This document shows positions 45,201 to 57,150 of a stretch of 64,000 nt of DNA, piece by piece. Both the position numbers and the translations under genes were made by a program. Each line of letters opens with the position of its first letter. The stretch's first letter is position 1. The notes beneath the pieces were generated by a model. That model saw only the letters and a program-made list of their open reading frames with translations. It was not told the DNA's origin and did no database searches. The stretch covers positions 5,844,028-5,908,027 of the forward strand of contig OZ020519.1 in the NCBI GenBank assembly GCA_963971425.1. The letters are read 5' to 3'. Origin of the DNA: Bryoerythrophyllum caledonicum. Lineage: Eukaryota; Streptophyta; Bryopsida; Pottiales; Pottiaceae.

Positions 45201-45897
45201 GGAAAGATTAATCCTCTGCACTTTATTTGTACATTCTAGAGGAGCGAAAGGATGTCTGAAGAAATCACAGCTGAAAAGGGATCAACCAGAAGTTCCTCAA
45301 TCTGATAGTACGCAGTTCGCAACACTCAGGTTTCTAATGCGAACCTCTTCGCAATTTGTATATACAATAGTAGCAATGTACATCTAGTATTTCCAGTTCA
45401 ACATGCGCTTCAATCAGGCTGCAGCTTGTGGACTGTGAAGCATAAATGTAGCTGTTTCGACGTATTAGTCTCCCGGCTTCGTGAGCGGAATATCATCGCC
45501 ATGTGCCATCAACTTTTAAGCAACCTTTCTACCTAGTTATTACCTGTTCGTCTTTCAGAACTGGTTGCTGTAAAATTTAGTAGGCCTTTTCTTTCAGAGG
45601 TATTTCGATGCTGCGACTGTCTGATCATATCACCACACGCACAGGTCCTCTCCTTGTCGACCTTCGAAGGAGGCGTGGGAGCCTTGCGAGGATTTGTTGC
45701 TGCAAAGAGTGCCGAAATTAATAGCAAAAAATTAGGCGAAGACACCAGGAATTTTGATCTTTTCTTTTGTAGTGGAGAGGGAAAATAATGACTAAAATTC
45801 ATGGTGCAACGTAACCTGTTCGTTCTCTAGAGTGGCTACAAATCAAACTAGTTCCAACTTGAGTTTAGTGAACACCAACTTCCTTCCTTAATAGCTA
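45201..45897. other. 3' region of the reticulon gene and intergenic DNA
   Basis: No further gene was supported. The first 200 bp may be 3' untranslated region. A minus-strand frame at 45533-45802 has no recognisable feature. Confidence 0.4.
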
Positions 45898-45901
45898 TTA
45901 A

Positions 45902-46789
45902 CCCCTGCAGGGCCGTGCCTTATGCTGCACCAAAACCACCCAAATCAATTCAAACAACCGTTAACTATTTTCAAACGTAGGATCTTCAAGCTTACTACTA
46001 CAAGAATACACCCAAAAATTCTTGTAAGCTTTGACCATACTACTACAAGAATACACCCAAAAATTCTTGTAAGCTTTGACCATGTGGATTCTAGGATACA
46101 TGCATTTGAAGAGTGCAAAGTTGTTTTTTTCCATTGTGCTCGGACAGGGTAAGCGTACTTTGACTCGAGATAATGGCATAATTTTCCATTATACATTGCA
46201 TAAACTCAATGGATCTAAGTTCTACCTTGTGTTAGGTCATTGCACGCCAAAAATCACAAGTAATCGAGGTGTTCACGGTTAGAAAAATGGACTTGCAACG
46301 ACTAGGGGTGTAAAAAGTGGCCCTTTACGTAAGAGAGCAATTTTATCTTTTGAATAGAGAAATTGTTGTTGGATCTGGAATCTGAACGGTGAATAGAATT
46401 ACCATTACTTATTCTAACGATAGAAGAAGGTTTATTTCAAAAAAGTAAAATTCTTAAATTCTATGTGTTTTTAAGCGAAAACAATGAAGGTTGCCAAGAA
46501 CTTTCCTTCACTTCTACCCACCTCAAAAAAGTACAATTGTCAACTCTATAGTACTACTATTCATCTCTATAGTACCCTGCCCAACAGCCAAAAGAATCGA
46601 GCTTTTTTATTTGAAGCACCATAATTTTTTTCCTATAAGTTCAAAAATAGAAAGAAAAGATTCCCCCACAAAGATAATCCATATGCATATTCTTACTAAA
46701 AATTTCAAGAAGTTATCTTCATAAATGAATTTTTAGGAACTTGCTGAAAATCAATTTGTACCATGTAGATACAAATGGTCTTTTAGGGG
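45902..46789 (-). mobile_element. Complete TTAA-flanked element, family B, 888 bp
   Basis: TTAA occurs at 45898-45901 and 46790-46793. The ends CCCCTGCAGGGCC and, on the other strand, CCCCTAAAAGACC form short inverted repeats. The interior matches 59686 onward in inverted orientation (GGGCAGGGTACTATAGAGAT, AATTATGGTGCTTC). An imperfect ~48-bp tandem duplication near 45988-46083 includes the small palindrome ACAAGAAT...ATTCTTGT. No transposase frame is present. Confidence 0.88.
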
Positions 46790-47061
46790 TTAAGAGTGAG
46801 GAAAGAGAACAGTATTAAAAAAAAAAAAAGGGGTATTTTACTTTGGGTGACGTCACCAATAACTCCAATACCACCTTGCCATTTCTAACATTTTCTTGAA
46901 TATGAAGAAAAAAATGCTGTAAAAGAAATAACAAAAAAAAACCTGATAAAAAGTAAAAAGCAGCATGTTACTATCTCATACACCTTGGACCAAATTTGGA
47001 AGTTTGGCACCCACTATTGAATTGATCCCATCTGTGGTCCTCAATTTCAATTGCTTCTTAA

Positions 47062-47987
47062 CCCTAAAGGACCAGAGTCTCCTTCAGGGGGATTTCTGAT
47101 TTTGGGCAGGTTCCTAAAATTCGAAAAAAAATCCTTTTTCTCTGAAATTTTTATTTTGGATTGCCTCTGATAAGAGCTTCGTGGTCATATTTTTATTTCA
47201 TTTTTTGGATTTGTGGTTTGAAAGTTAGTACCACTTAAAGCCAAAAGTGGGGACACCGGGCACCTCCAAATTTTTTGACAAAAGTTTCTATTGACATTGA
47301 GATTTTTCACACTTATAAAGAATATTTCCTTTCTGGGAAATTTTCAAAAAAAAAATTTGTCTTTAGTGTAAAAAGGCATTTTATTCCAAGTCAAACATTT
47401 TCACACATTGTCGGGCAACGGGGGAAAAAAGCTTCATCTTTTCTACATAAAACCTAGAGATCTTACTATTTTTCACTTTTTATTTTTTTGACAACAATAT
47501 GTGGTGAAAACCTTCTTATTGATCGTTTGGATTATCATTTGAATACATACGTAGTTCACAAAAAAAATAAAACGTAAAATGGCAATTTTTGAACTTCCAC
47601 TCCTTGCACACTTGTTTTGAATGTGCTACACCCCTTTTTCACCTCTAAAAATTGGTGTACTGGGAAATAACATCATACTTAAGACAATGGTAAAAGATTT
47701 AGACCTTGTACAATGCAAAAATTCAATACAAAATGAAGTCAAAGTCTGCTGATCTACTCAACACAGGGAAGAAAATGAACCATTGTTTTGACTTTAAACA
47801 CTAAAGTCTATCTATCCATGCGGTGGATTGCAACCAAAATTGAATGGCATGTTCATATAGAACTCTATTTTAAGATCTTGCGGTTGAAAATCCGAAATTC
47901 ACTTTAAAATGTGATTTTCATGTCTCTTTTTGGCAGTGGCAGTTTTGGACTGGTTTTAGAGCAAAAGTGGTCGTGGTCCTTTAGGGG
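47062..47987 (-). mobile_element. Complete TTAA-flanked element, family A, 926 bp
   Basis: TTAA occurs at 47058-47061 and 47988-47991. The ends CCCTAAAGGACCAGAG and, on the other strand, CCCCTAAAGGACCACG give inverted repeats of about 13-15 bp. The whole interior aligns with 1-882 in reverse orientation with only scattered differences, so the two copies are relatively young. No transposase frame is present. Confidence 0.92.
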
Positions 47988-47999
47988 TTAAAAATCAAG

Positions 48000-48600
48000 A
48001 GGATGTACACATGCAGCAGACTTCTATTGTAAGATTCAATCACCCAAATGTATCCCAACACCTTGCTATATACGGTACTTTGCATTCCTTGAAATCTGCC
48101 TTCAGCTCTTAGAATTTCAAGTTGAATACACAACTTACACGTTTCGGCCTCTTATGGGTTTCAAACCAAGTAATTTTCTGGCGACGGAAACTGAGAATCG
48201 ATATGCCATCGTCATCTTCTTCATCGCTGTACTCGAAATCTGTACCAACAACATCAACAACGAAGCCAGAACGCATTCTAACCGTCCAAGCGCAACTTCA
48301 CAACAAATCGAAATGGAGATTTGCCCATGAATGAGTAGAACTAGTTCTGGACCTCGATCGAATTTGCGGAGAGAGCACGGAGCTACAGACCTTGAACGAT
48401 AACCACGAAGGTGCAAAACCAAGACGAAAGGTAGGTCACCGAAGATGTGGGGAAGGCATCCACTTACACAGAGAGATGGCGGACGTGACGAGCCAGCCTT
48501 CATGTGAGGAGTTCGTCTCTTGTACGTGTCCTCTGCTCCATCTCCTCACATTTGGCACATGTTGGCGCATTTTGAAAGAGTTCTAAACCTCGTTAATGGA
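48000..48600. other. Upstream region of the F-box gene, no gene seen
   Basis: A minus-strand frame at 48135-48503 has no recognisable domain. Nothing else was supported. Confidence 0.4.
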
Positions 48601-48605
48601 ATGCT

Positions 48606-48613
48606 TATAAATA
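48606..48613 (+). promoter_or_regulatory. Probable TATA box of the F-box gene
   Basis: TATAAATA lies 201 bp before the ATG. It is followed by a 48640-48810 leader rich in TTAGGGTTAGGG/GAGGTT words (telo-box-like). The position suits transcription start near 48640. Inferred. Confidence 0.5.
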
Positions 48614-48813
48614 GTCAGCCAAGAAGCTGGCGACCAATTTCTTGCCATGGTTTCAGGTTGCGTGAGCATTAGGGTTAGGGTTCGAGGTGAGTGAGGTTGC
48701 CAGGAGCGTTCGAGGTTAGGATTTGAGGTCGATGTGAGGTTGGGGAAGCGTTAGGGTTATGATCTGCTCCATGGTTTGAGCTTCCGCAAGCGTTTGGGGT
48801 TAGGGTTAGAGCG

Positions 48814-49944
48814 ATGGCGGACGCGTTGGACTCTACAGTGTGGAGCCAGCTCCCACCCGAGCTCCTGGAGCTCGCCCTCCTGCGCCTCCCCCTGGAAACC
48901 CTCTTCAAGTTCCGCACCGTCTGCAAGCGGTGGCGCACACTCCCGCTCTCCCCGAAGTTCTGCAACTCCGCAACAAATCCCCGCTCGCAGCAGACCTATC
49001 TCCTCGGCGTGCACAAGATCGGGGAGCTGCAGCTGTGCCCGGTGTACAACCCCGTGGCCAGGCGCTGGAGCCACCTCGACCTGGGGTTCCTGCAGGCCCG
49101 CTTCGAGCGCTTCGCGTCCGAGCGCTGGCAGTCGTTCGAGGAGGATCGGTTCGGGTCCAGCGAGCTCAAGAGCGCCAGCGCGCACCGCGGCCTCCTCGCG
49201 GTGTGCACGCGCGTCCACGAGTCGGAGCAGGACGCCATCTTCGTGTGCAACCCCCTGACCCGAGCTTGCAACCTCCTGCCCCTCATCGACGAACTCTCCT
49301 GGGGGCTGTGCCTCGGCGTGTTGATCAGGGTGGAGAATCACACCTACCGCGTCTTCGCAACCAAGCACGGGAAGGTGGAGAATCGATTCTCGCAGCGCCT
49401 CTACGTGTACGATTCCGTGTCCTCCCTCTGGAAGACGCTCCCGAAATGTGTGCGATTCTCTCACGATGCGGTCGCGGGAGTCTTCTGCGGCGAGGTGTAC
49501 TACGCCCTCTACGAGGACGTCGACCACGACGTGGTGATGGCGCTGGAGGACGAGGCTTGGGTGGACAGCGGCGTGGCAATTCCGCACCAGGGATACATCA
49601 AGAAGAAGCTCCTCGAGGTGGACGGCCGCTTGGTTTGTGTGTACTCGAATCGGAACTTCGGGAGTGACAAGGAGCTCGTCCTGAGCGTGATGGAGGTGGA
49701 CTTCGCGGCGGCCGCGGTGCGAGTCGTGTCTCGCCTCGAGCATGTGAATCTGCCGGATGGAGGCCACAAGAACTGGGACGCTGTGGCGTTCCGAAACTCC
49801 ATCATTCTGCTCACGAGCGGCCACAACCCAAGTGTGTTCGACTTGAGCGCGGATGTGCCGGAGTGGAAGCGGATGGAGTCGGAGGAGAAGCTGCCCAAGT
49901 TGCTGGTTCCCTTCACGTTTGATCTCCGGGCTAATGTGGATTGA
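48814..49944 (+). CDS. F-box protein, single exon
   Basis: A 376-codon intronless, GC-rich frame. The F-box lies at residues 9-45 (WSQLPPELLELALLRLPLET then FKFRTVCKRWRTL), the SKP1-binding module of SCF ubiquitin ligases. The rest has the beta-propeller-like layout of plant F-box/kelch-associated proteins: repeated hydrophobic strands with VCNPLTRACNLLP, LYVYDSVSSLWKTLP and VFDLSADVPEWKRM, each resembling one blade with its W/LP motif. The substrate is unknown. Start chosen at the first ATG after the telo-box-like leader. Family members are often encoded by one exon. Confidence 0.93.
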   Translation: MADALDSTVWSQLPPELLELALLRLPLETLFKFRTVCKRWRTLPLSPKFCNSATNPRSQQTYLLGVHKIGELQLCPVYNPVARRWSHLDLGFLQARFERFASERWQSFEEDRFGSSELKSASAHRGLLAVCTRVHESEQDAIFVCNPLTRACNLLPLIDELSWGLCLGVLIRVENHTYRVFATKHGKVENRFSQRLYVYDSVSSLWKTLPKCVRFSHDAVAGVFCGEVYYALYEDVDHDVVMALEDEAWVDSGVAIPHQGYIKKKLLEVDGRLVCVYSNRNFGSDKELVLSVMEVDFAAAAVRVVSRLEHVNLPDGGHKNWDAVAFRNSIILLTSGHNPSVFDLSADVPEWKRMESEEKLPKLLVPFTFDLRANVD

Positions 49945-50249
49945 GGCTCTCCAGGGTTTAGGGTTTAGTGTCTGCACGATGTCTGCCGAGGATGTGTAGA
50001 TTCACTAGCAAGTGAAATTTTTTATTTGTTTGGACCCTTCTTTCCAGGGTCAGCCCACTTTGTTTTGTACACACACGCTCTTTGATGGAAGCTTGCATCT
50101 ACTTCTCCAAGCATCCTGTAGAAACGAGCAGAAGGGGAAGATTAAAGCAAGCCTTTTGGGAATAGGAAGAACGTGTGCACCTGGCGGCAGATGATTTATA
50201 TATTTACCGTATATACATACATGTATAGACTATTGATTCTTCTTACTGA

Positions 50250-53200
50250 TTACGAGTCCACGACATTGGCTACAATTTGGCCAGCTCCAATGGCAACGGA
50301 AGCTGTCAGTATGGCAACTATCAAACTCAGCAGCTGCTCGCCCGCGTGGAACCCACACACTGAGATCTACAACGGAAACAAAGATGGAGATTCAGTAACA
50401 AGAAAGGTGATTGAATAAAATAAAACAAAAGCAAGGTATCCTCTCACCTCGTGCTTAGTGTTATCCCATTTGACAGCCTCGCTGATGGAAGTCATGGTTT
50501 CCATAACCACGCCGTATTCTTTCAGCTCCTCCGGGGTGAGTTCGTCCTTCTCATGGTGGATCTTCATTTGCAGTTTGAGCTGCTAGATGACAACCGCGTG
50601 CTTGTCACCCAAGGTTTTAAACAAATATCTATCCTATTCTTATTTACTCTTTCCTCACTGTCATATTAAAAACTTGGTGTTCTTTCATTAAGAGCTTGGA
50701 GGTCTCTAACCTTATGTCAAAATAGTTTTAGCTGTCTTTTAAGAGTGAAGCAAAAACTTGCATGAAATACCAAGAATATTTACTCACCTTTCTCTCATTT
50801 GGGCTGATTTCAGATACTGAGAACTATTCAGAGCTCATCAACTAATCAAAAGAAGGTGCATCTTATTCAACGTTCGGGTGACTTCACAAACAAGTCTCGA
50901 AAGACTAAAAAACTAAGAAAGTGGATTGCTTACCTTGCACTGAGTAAGGGTAGCACCTTGAATTTGACGCATTGTATTTATGTCACCGCCCGGCCAAACC
51001 ATGAGCGCAAGGAGAGTGAGGAAAGCGTCTAAGCACACCACCACGCCCACTCTGCAAAAGCAACAAAAATCAACAAAACTGCAACATCCGTGATCGAAAT
51101 TCAAATAGATACTAACTAATTAATAAATAAATATAGCGCTTACAGAATGTAGATATCCTCTTTCACGATTCCCTTCAAAAGCCTCAACCCAATGAGGATG
51201 ATCAAAACTCCACAGTAGCATGCAAAGTACGTGGTGTAGTACTGCACATTCACAAACGGAATCGGAGTACATTAGAATCTTTCACAAAGTCGACCTCTGT
51301 CCAAGATTCTCTAACCTCTCTTTTTAACCTGATATTGTAGTGTGTTCGATGTTTGAAGAAACCGAAACCGCTCCATAGAAATGATGGGGGAAGAAAATAT
51401 GTAAGCAAGAAAGAGAAAGTCTCATGAACGGATGACTGACTTTGATACGCTTGAAGAACCCGAGACCGAAGTTATGCACCAGATACCGGGTAATCCACCA
51501 CGCCTGCAACGACTGAACATTATAGAAATCTATCACAATGCCCTGCCCCGTCAGACTACTACGCTCACTCCCCGAGGCGCCTCCACTCGATGGGCTGCTG
51601 CTGTTGCTGCTGCTGCGGAGCCAGTCTAAGGAGCGGCTGCGGAAGGAGCGCCGCGAGAGCGTCCGTACGTGCAGACTGCCCGTGTAGACGCCCGTGCGCA
51701 GGAGCTCGTCCAGCTTGGTGGCCACGTAGTGGCGCCGCCGCAGGTCCAGCACGCCCACCATCATGAAGGCGATGTTGGAGAAAAGGGAGAAGTAAAGGAT
51801 TATGAAGGCCGCCATGGCGATCACCCAGTTGGCCCAGCGTGGACCGGGTACGTGATGGCCGCCTGCAAAATAAAGGATATCAGTATGTTTAGCAGAATGC
51901 AATCCTAAACGCAGTTGAAAATGATCAGTACAACGAAGGCTATCTGAGATAGAGAAGTCAGCTCCAAATAGTTCACATAAAATGAGCTCAATGGAGAGAA
52001 AGACAGCTAGTAATCATCATGGTATCTCGTGCAAACTCTTTCTTCGCTCTCAATGACGGCTAAAACTACCTCCTCTTCTCGTCAGTTTGAATAATTAAAA
52101 ACAGCTCTAGAGTTCTCAATCACCTCAAAAAGAATGAAAAGGCGGCTTCTAGTCATCAGGATGCAAACTCTTTCTTCACTCTTAAAGAGTGCATAAACTA
52201 CCCCCTCTTAGAAATGAATTCACATTACTTCTAAATAGTCTCAACTAATCCAGAATCGGCTCAAAGGAGGGAAAGGCAGCTGATACTCATTCAGGAGAAC
52301 TCATGGAAGCTCTTTCTTCAGTCTGAGAGACCCTTAGAACCACTTTGCCTTGATTTTAGAGACCACCAATCTCTTCCGTACTAAATTAAGGAATTCTGAT
52401 AGAAAGACCACCAAGCTCTTCTACAAATCTAATTAGCATTAAGAAAGAGCAGTATAATAAATCAAACTTGGGTCGGACATTCAATTGATATGCTTAATCA
52501 AATAGAATGTCAAACGGTTGTGATTTGCACCTAGGAGCAGACGAAGAATAAAAGGGAGGGCGCTGATGCTGAAGGACACAAAGAATGCACACTTCCTCAG
52601 GTGTTGACTAAGCAAGGTGTGGCCCACTCTTCGCAACCTGCCACAAGCAGTTGGTAAGTGCTCGGAAAAAGTACTAAACTAAAAAATGCTAAGTGTCAGC
52701 TACAAATAACAGTTGTAAGAATATTCATCAAGGGTAAACGTTATGTTAGTTTGTAAACGATTAGTGTAGGTGTTGGAGAATAGCATTATGTCTGACCTGC
52801 TCAGGCTGGAAGATTGACGGAGTACATGAGCTGCGTATAAGCGAACAGGTAAGCCACTTGGTCGCACGCTTGCCCCACTTTTGGTCTTTGACATCCCACC
52901 AAGGCATTCATCTCTTCCTATCTCCAACCATCTATTAGCTTCCTCCAGAACGTCCACGTCCTACAAAATAAAGACATGTCATAAATACAAAATATCACGA
53001 CAATTTCCATGACACAAAGGAAAAGTTGGAGGGGAAAAAAAGGATGTACTATGACGTTATTCCATGCTAATGTCTTCAAAGCATAGGCTTGCATTGAGAA
53101 CTCTAATTACACTGCCAGAGATGTAATGAAACCTCAGCTGACAGATGAATTATTCGAAAAGTCGCCTAAAGATTCTATAGCTACCTCTCTTCTCATTTAT

Positions 53201-53947
53201 AATAATGCTCTTAATACCTATAAGATATGAAAGATCTTGGTAGAATGCTTCTCAAGTATGGAAAAGTTTGATTGTCGTCAAACTCAAGTTGGGAGTGATG
53301 TTAACCACCTTTGGAAATGAGGGAGGAGAGGTCAAAATGAACCATGAACCTAAGCTGCGTTGATCCTCTTCGAGCAGATTATAGATATTTGGAGCTATTA
53401 AGAGCTGATTTTGATCTATTTAAAATCAGAACAAGCCAAAACTCATGGTATATTTCCCTCACTTTGCAAAAGATTTAGGGTTGAATTTTCAACCTCTTTA
53501 ACTTCCAGGTTGTCTCTTGCCAAGTGAAGATCTAAGACCATGTCCCGCATGGCCTCAAATGAGTCCACGTTGGGGTCAAGCTGGAAAGAGTAGTTGGTTA
53601 AAAAACTACGGCCACGAACTGCAGCCAGTAACAGCTCTTGCTTCAGCACTTTCCGCGGCAGTGGATCTGCCCAACCTCCAAGTACCTGGAAACAAATGGA
53701 GGCGATCACCATTAGCAAAACTGATACATCCATGTGACTGTGAAGATCATCGTTAATCAATAATTATTAACTGTGACGCTTCTAGATGTTCGAAGTCGCC
53801 TGGTTTGATAAGAACCTACAGTTTGATACACTCGACTGGATACGTCCAACACATCCGTCCGCATTTTCTTCATGTCCACCTCGGACGCAAATGCGTACTT
53901 CGTAGCTACCACCTGAAGTGCATCATGAACAAATACCATCAATAATA

Positions 53948-53981
<34 letters not shown>

Positions 53982-55233
53982 CAAAACCATCATCTAGCCA
54001 TTGTTGAGTAGCCCAGGAAAATTCAGACCTATAGTAAGATAACAGTTATCGATTTCTGACCAAAAATTTCTTCGATAGTATTGAATCTTGTTACTAATAT
54101 AATCAATGTTCATATATATATTAAACAGAATCAGCAGATTTCTATAGAGAAAAACAAAGATGAAATAATTTGAATAATTTTGAACCAATGGACTACTTCA
54201 TGAAGATCCCAAAAAGTGGTCGCATATTCATTTACGTATTACTTCAAGTTACCAATATTAGGCTCGTACCGCATTACGCATAATCCAGATGAGGTTCACC
54301 AGAGCAATGTCGTACAGAAAATCGAGGTGGTTTCCTTCCCGGATGAGGAAAACCAAGCTCACTCCATTGAAGGAGTAAACTGTAAACACCATCCCCAAGC
54401 CACTTAGTAAAAGAGTGATATCCAAAACTGACACACAAAGTATCATAACGTGCCTGGCAGTCCTCTGAGGAACCTAAAAATTAATCCTCACTTGGCATGA
54501 TTCCAAAACTTCCTCAAAGCTGAGAATTTGAACATATCCTTTTCTACATCTGGAAATCATTTAACTGGTTCTACTATTACAAGTTCAACTTCAAAGAACA
54601 GATCCTTTGCTACACCACAAATGCTTCATCGATTCTACTACTATAGGTTTAGACATATCCTTTTTGAAAATCTGAAAACTACTATCAAAGGTTCTACTGT
54701 CGAAGGAACTGATTCTACTATCAAAGGTTCAAATATATCCTTGAAAATAATTCTACTGGCTCTACTATCACAGGTTTAGCGTTATTGACTTACAGCAACA
54801 CCCCATAGCAAGCTGAGCATACGCCAGACTATGCGTGTTTGTGCCCTTGGCAGGCACAAAGAAGCGATTAATTAGCGCATACACTCCTCCGTCCAACCAC
54901 ATCATCAGAGGAATGGACAAAGGATAAAAAATGTGGTAAATCAAATCCTTGAAAAACCTGGACCTGCAGGGAACCACCGAAGTTAGTCCCATAGCTGCCA
55001 CAGAAAGGTTTAAATTATTTCAAAGCTTAAGTGGAAAAATAAGCTTACAGAGTAAACTTCACAACAGATTTGGCTTCGAGATCTTTGGCGTCCTTCCAAA
55101 GCTTCTCCTCATATGGCCCCTTGCTCTCCTCTTGTGGCTTCTTCCCTTCTTCCGCTTCCTCCACAGAAGGAGGCACTCCATTTTTTCGGCTTGAAAAGCT
55201 GTTGCCGAAACTCAGCTTGAACAACGAAAGCAT
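50250..55233 (-). CDS. Polytopic membrane protein of unknown function, 12 exons
   Basis: The model gives 635 residues: 55233-55049, 54963-54794, 54379-54270, 53912-53820, 53685-53494, 52960-52797, 52637-52531, 51862-51441, 51241-51144, 51051-50934, 50579-50448, 50366-50250. All junctions are GT-AG and phases agree; the 53494 donor is the weakest. A charged N-terminus (EEAEEGKKPQEESKGPYEEK) precedes hydrophobic segments at about FYPLSIPLMMWLDGGVYALI, LVFLI...IALVNLIWIM, the start of the third quarter (CAFFVSFSISALPFILRLLL), WVIAMAAFIILYFSLFSNIA, YFACYCGVLIILIGLRLL, VVVCLDAFLTLLALMVW and LLSLIVAILTASVAIGAG. A Ser-rich loop (SSSNSSSPSSGG) follows the WVIAM segment. I do not recognise the family. 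It converges tail-to-tail on the F-box gene, with about 300 bp between the stop codons. Confidence 0.85.
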
Positions 55234-55820
55234 GACGGTCCACTACACAAGACCTACAAAACAACTGCCAGCGCAAAAACAATGTCCAGAACGTCACCAC
55301 TTGCTGCGAAATTTTCCTATCAAAACAGCGGTCTCAAAAAGCCTCTTGTTTCCCAGGCCTCAATGATTCACTGAACACAGAATTTCGCATACAACTCGTT
55401 CTCTTCCCAAACTAGAATTTAGCAAGAAAGTAAAATTTTTAAAATCATTTTTATTCAAGAATCCAACCAACAAATTGCACAAAAACTCCTCTTCTCCTTC
55501 CTCTATAACCAGAATTAAAGCTTATGTTCAATTAGAAATAGGACAAATCAGCAAGACTTTCGAAATATGAGATAAACTTCACAATGCATCTTATCCACCA
55601 CAAAACATATCCAAAGCAAACTCTAAGAACCGAAAGTACTTCGTAACTAAAAAAATTACAAAACTAAAATCGATACGCTTCTCAACAGGTCGAATTAGCA
55701 CAACATTCCACTAAATACGCACACCGCTTCTCAACCTATCCGAAAGGCAGACTCCGAGAACCAAAAGTAGCATCAACTAAACAATTTCAAGCGTTTAGAG
55801 GAGGAGTAACAAGTACTGAC

Positions 55821-55950
55821 AGTCCGGGGGGAGATGGACGCGGGTGAGGAGGTGCGAGGCGAACTTGAGGATGGCGCGCAGGCGGATCACCACGATGCTG
55901 AGCTGCCCGAAGAAGCCGCCCGCGAAGAACACCAACGTCATCACCTCCAT
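55821..55950 (-). other. Upstream exon-like segment of the membrane protein gene, possible uORF
   Basis: A GC-rich, coding-like ATG frame (MEVMTLVFFAGGFFGQLSIV ...) of 43 codons ends at a good donor (GAC T|GTCAGT). Joining it to the next plausible acceptor (TTTTGTAG at about 55256) runs into a stop three codons on, and no acceptor places it in frame with the 55233 start. It may be a 5' leader exon with a spliced upstream ORF of about 46 codons, or an alternative N-terminus through an acceptor I missed. Confidence 0.45.
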
Positions 55951-56089
55951 CGCTGCAACTCACAAGCTCTCTCCCGATCCCTCAAATCAATCGCTCCGCA
56001 TCAACACGCATCTCTAGAGCGAGAAGACCCTAGAAACCCTTCGCTTCAGAGAACGAGAAGTGTTTTCATGGAGCTGTAGAGCGGAGGAG

Positions 56090-56175
56090 AATTAGGGGCG
56101 GACTCCGTTCAAGACCAAACTCCATCGAAGACCAACCTCCATCGAAGACCAACCTCCATCGAAGACCGAACTAAG
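56090..56175. repeat. Short tandem repeat CATCGAAGACCAACCTC
   Basis: About three and a half 17-bp units occur upstream of the membrane protein gene, probably within its promoter or leader. Confidence 0.85.
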
Positions 56176-56225
56176 GTAAACCCTCCATATAACCGACAAG
56201 TTAACCCTTCACCCTTAACCCTTAA

Positions 56226-56431
56226 CCCTTAAACGCCACGGTATTCTACATGAATGGTGTTGTATTTGAACATGAAGAGGTTCAGAGATTGAAATGACCT
56301 ACAGATCGAAGATGTTAGATGAAAAAATTTCAATCTGAAGGTGTAAGTGTTGCTAAACTTTAGTATGTTTATTGTGTTTTATAAAATAAAATATGTCCTT
56401 CTATATACGGTTGCCGACTGACATTTAAGGG
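56226..56431. mobile_element. 206-bp TTAA-flanked element, family D
   Basis: TTAA (56222-56225) precedes CCCTTAAACGCC. The other end reads CATTTAAGGG followed by TTGA, a one-base-changed TTAA. Several extra CCCTTAA copies lie just to the left (56200-56222). The interior shares words with 33653-33775 (ATTCTACATG, GTATTTGAACATGA). Confidence 0.7.
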
Positions 56432-57150
56432 TTGAATATTCAGTTAGGAATTGTATGTACAGGTCGTATTTTACTTTGTAGGATATATAATATGTATTAA
56501 AGTTAGCAAGATAGCATTACATCTTTCGATTAAATGACTTATCTTTCATTTGGAGGTCATTTCAATATTTGAACCTTATCATGTTTAAGTGAGACACCGT
56601 ACATGTAGAGTATTGTCGCCACCAGGAGAACCTTCTGACATTTTAAGGGCTAAAGGTCAGTGGGGGACCACATACATGGTCACATATTTTACTCTTAACA
56701 TACAAAAAAAATGTACTGAAATTTAGCAAGACATACACCTTTGGATTGAGGATTCATCAACTGACATCTTTCATTTGGAGGTCATTTCATTATTTGAACC
56801 TTATCATGCTCAAATACGACACCATATATGTAGATTACATGACATCCTTGCATGGTGGGCATGGTCTTAGAGGTGGAACGAACAGACACTTTATTCACAT
56901 CGGCCCTCTTCAGGGACCGGCATTCTTCTTCTTCATAGAATACATGACCATTTTGCTACTTCTCAAGCATGTGATAGGTGAAATAACTATCTAAATTTAA
57001 AAAAAATATGTATCATTGGATCGGGCTCAACAGAAATGCAAACTTTTGTAACTATCGTATACATCAATTCTTACATCTTGTATGTCAAATACATAGAAAA
57101 CATCATGTTGCAACCCAAATGTGGTTTCTCATACCTTTAAGGGTTAAGCA
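56432..57150. repeat. Family D copies in tandem
   Basis: Two further copies of the block TTAGCAAGA...TCATTTGGAGGTCATTTC...ACCTTATCATG lie at about 56460-56650 (ending TTTTAAGGGCTAAA) and 56660-56850. An end-like CCTTTAAGGG plus TTAA closes the region near 57150. Confidence 0.65.

Noticed and set aside
48135-48503. 122-codon minus-strand frame upstream of the F-box gene
   Set aside because: No domain, and it overlaps other frames.
48757-49977. 406-codon minus-strand frame opposite the F-box gene
   Set aside because: Antisense shadow of the GC-rich F-box coding sequence.
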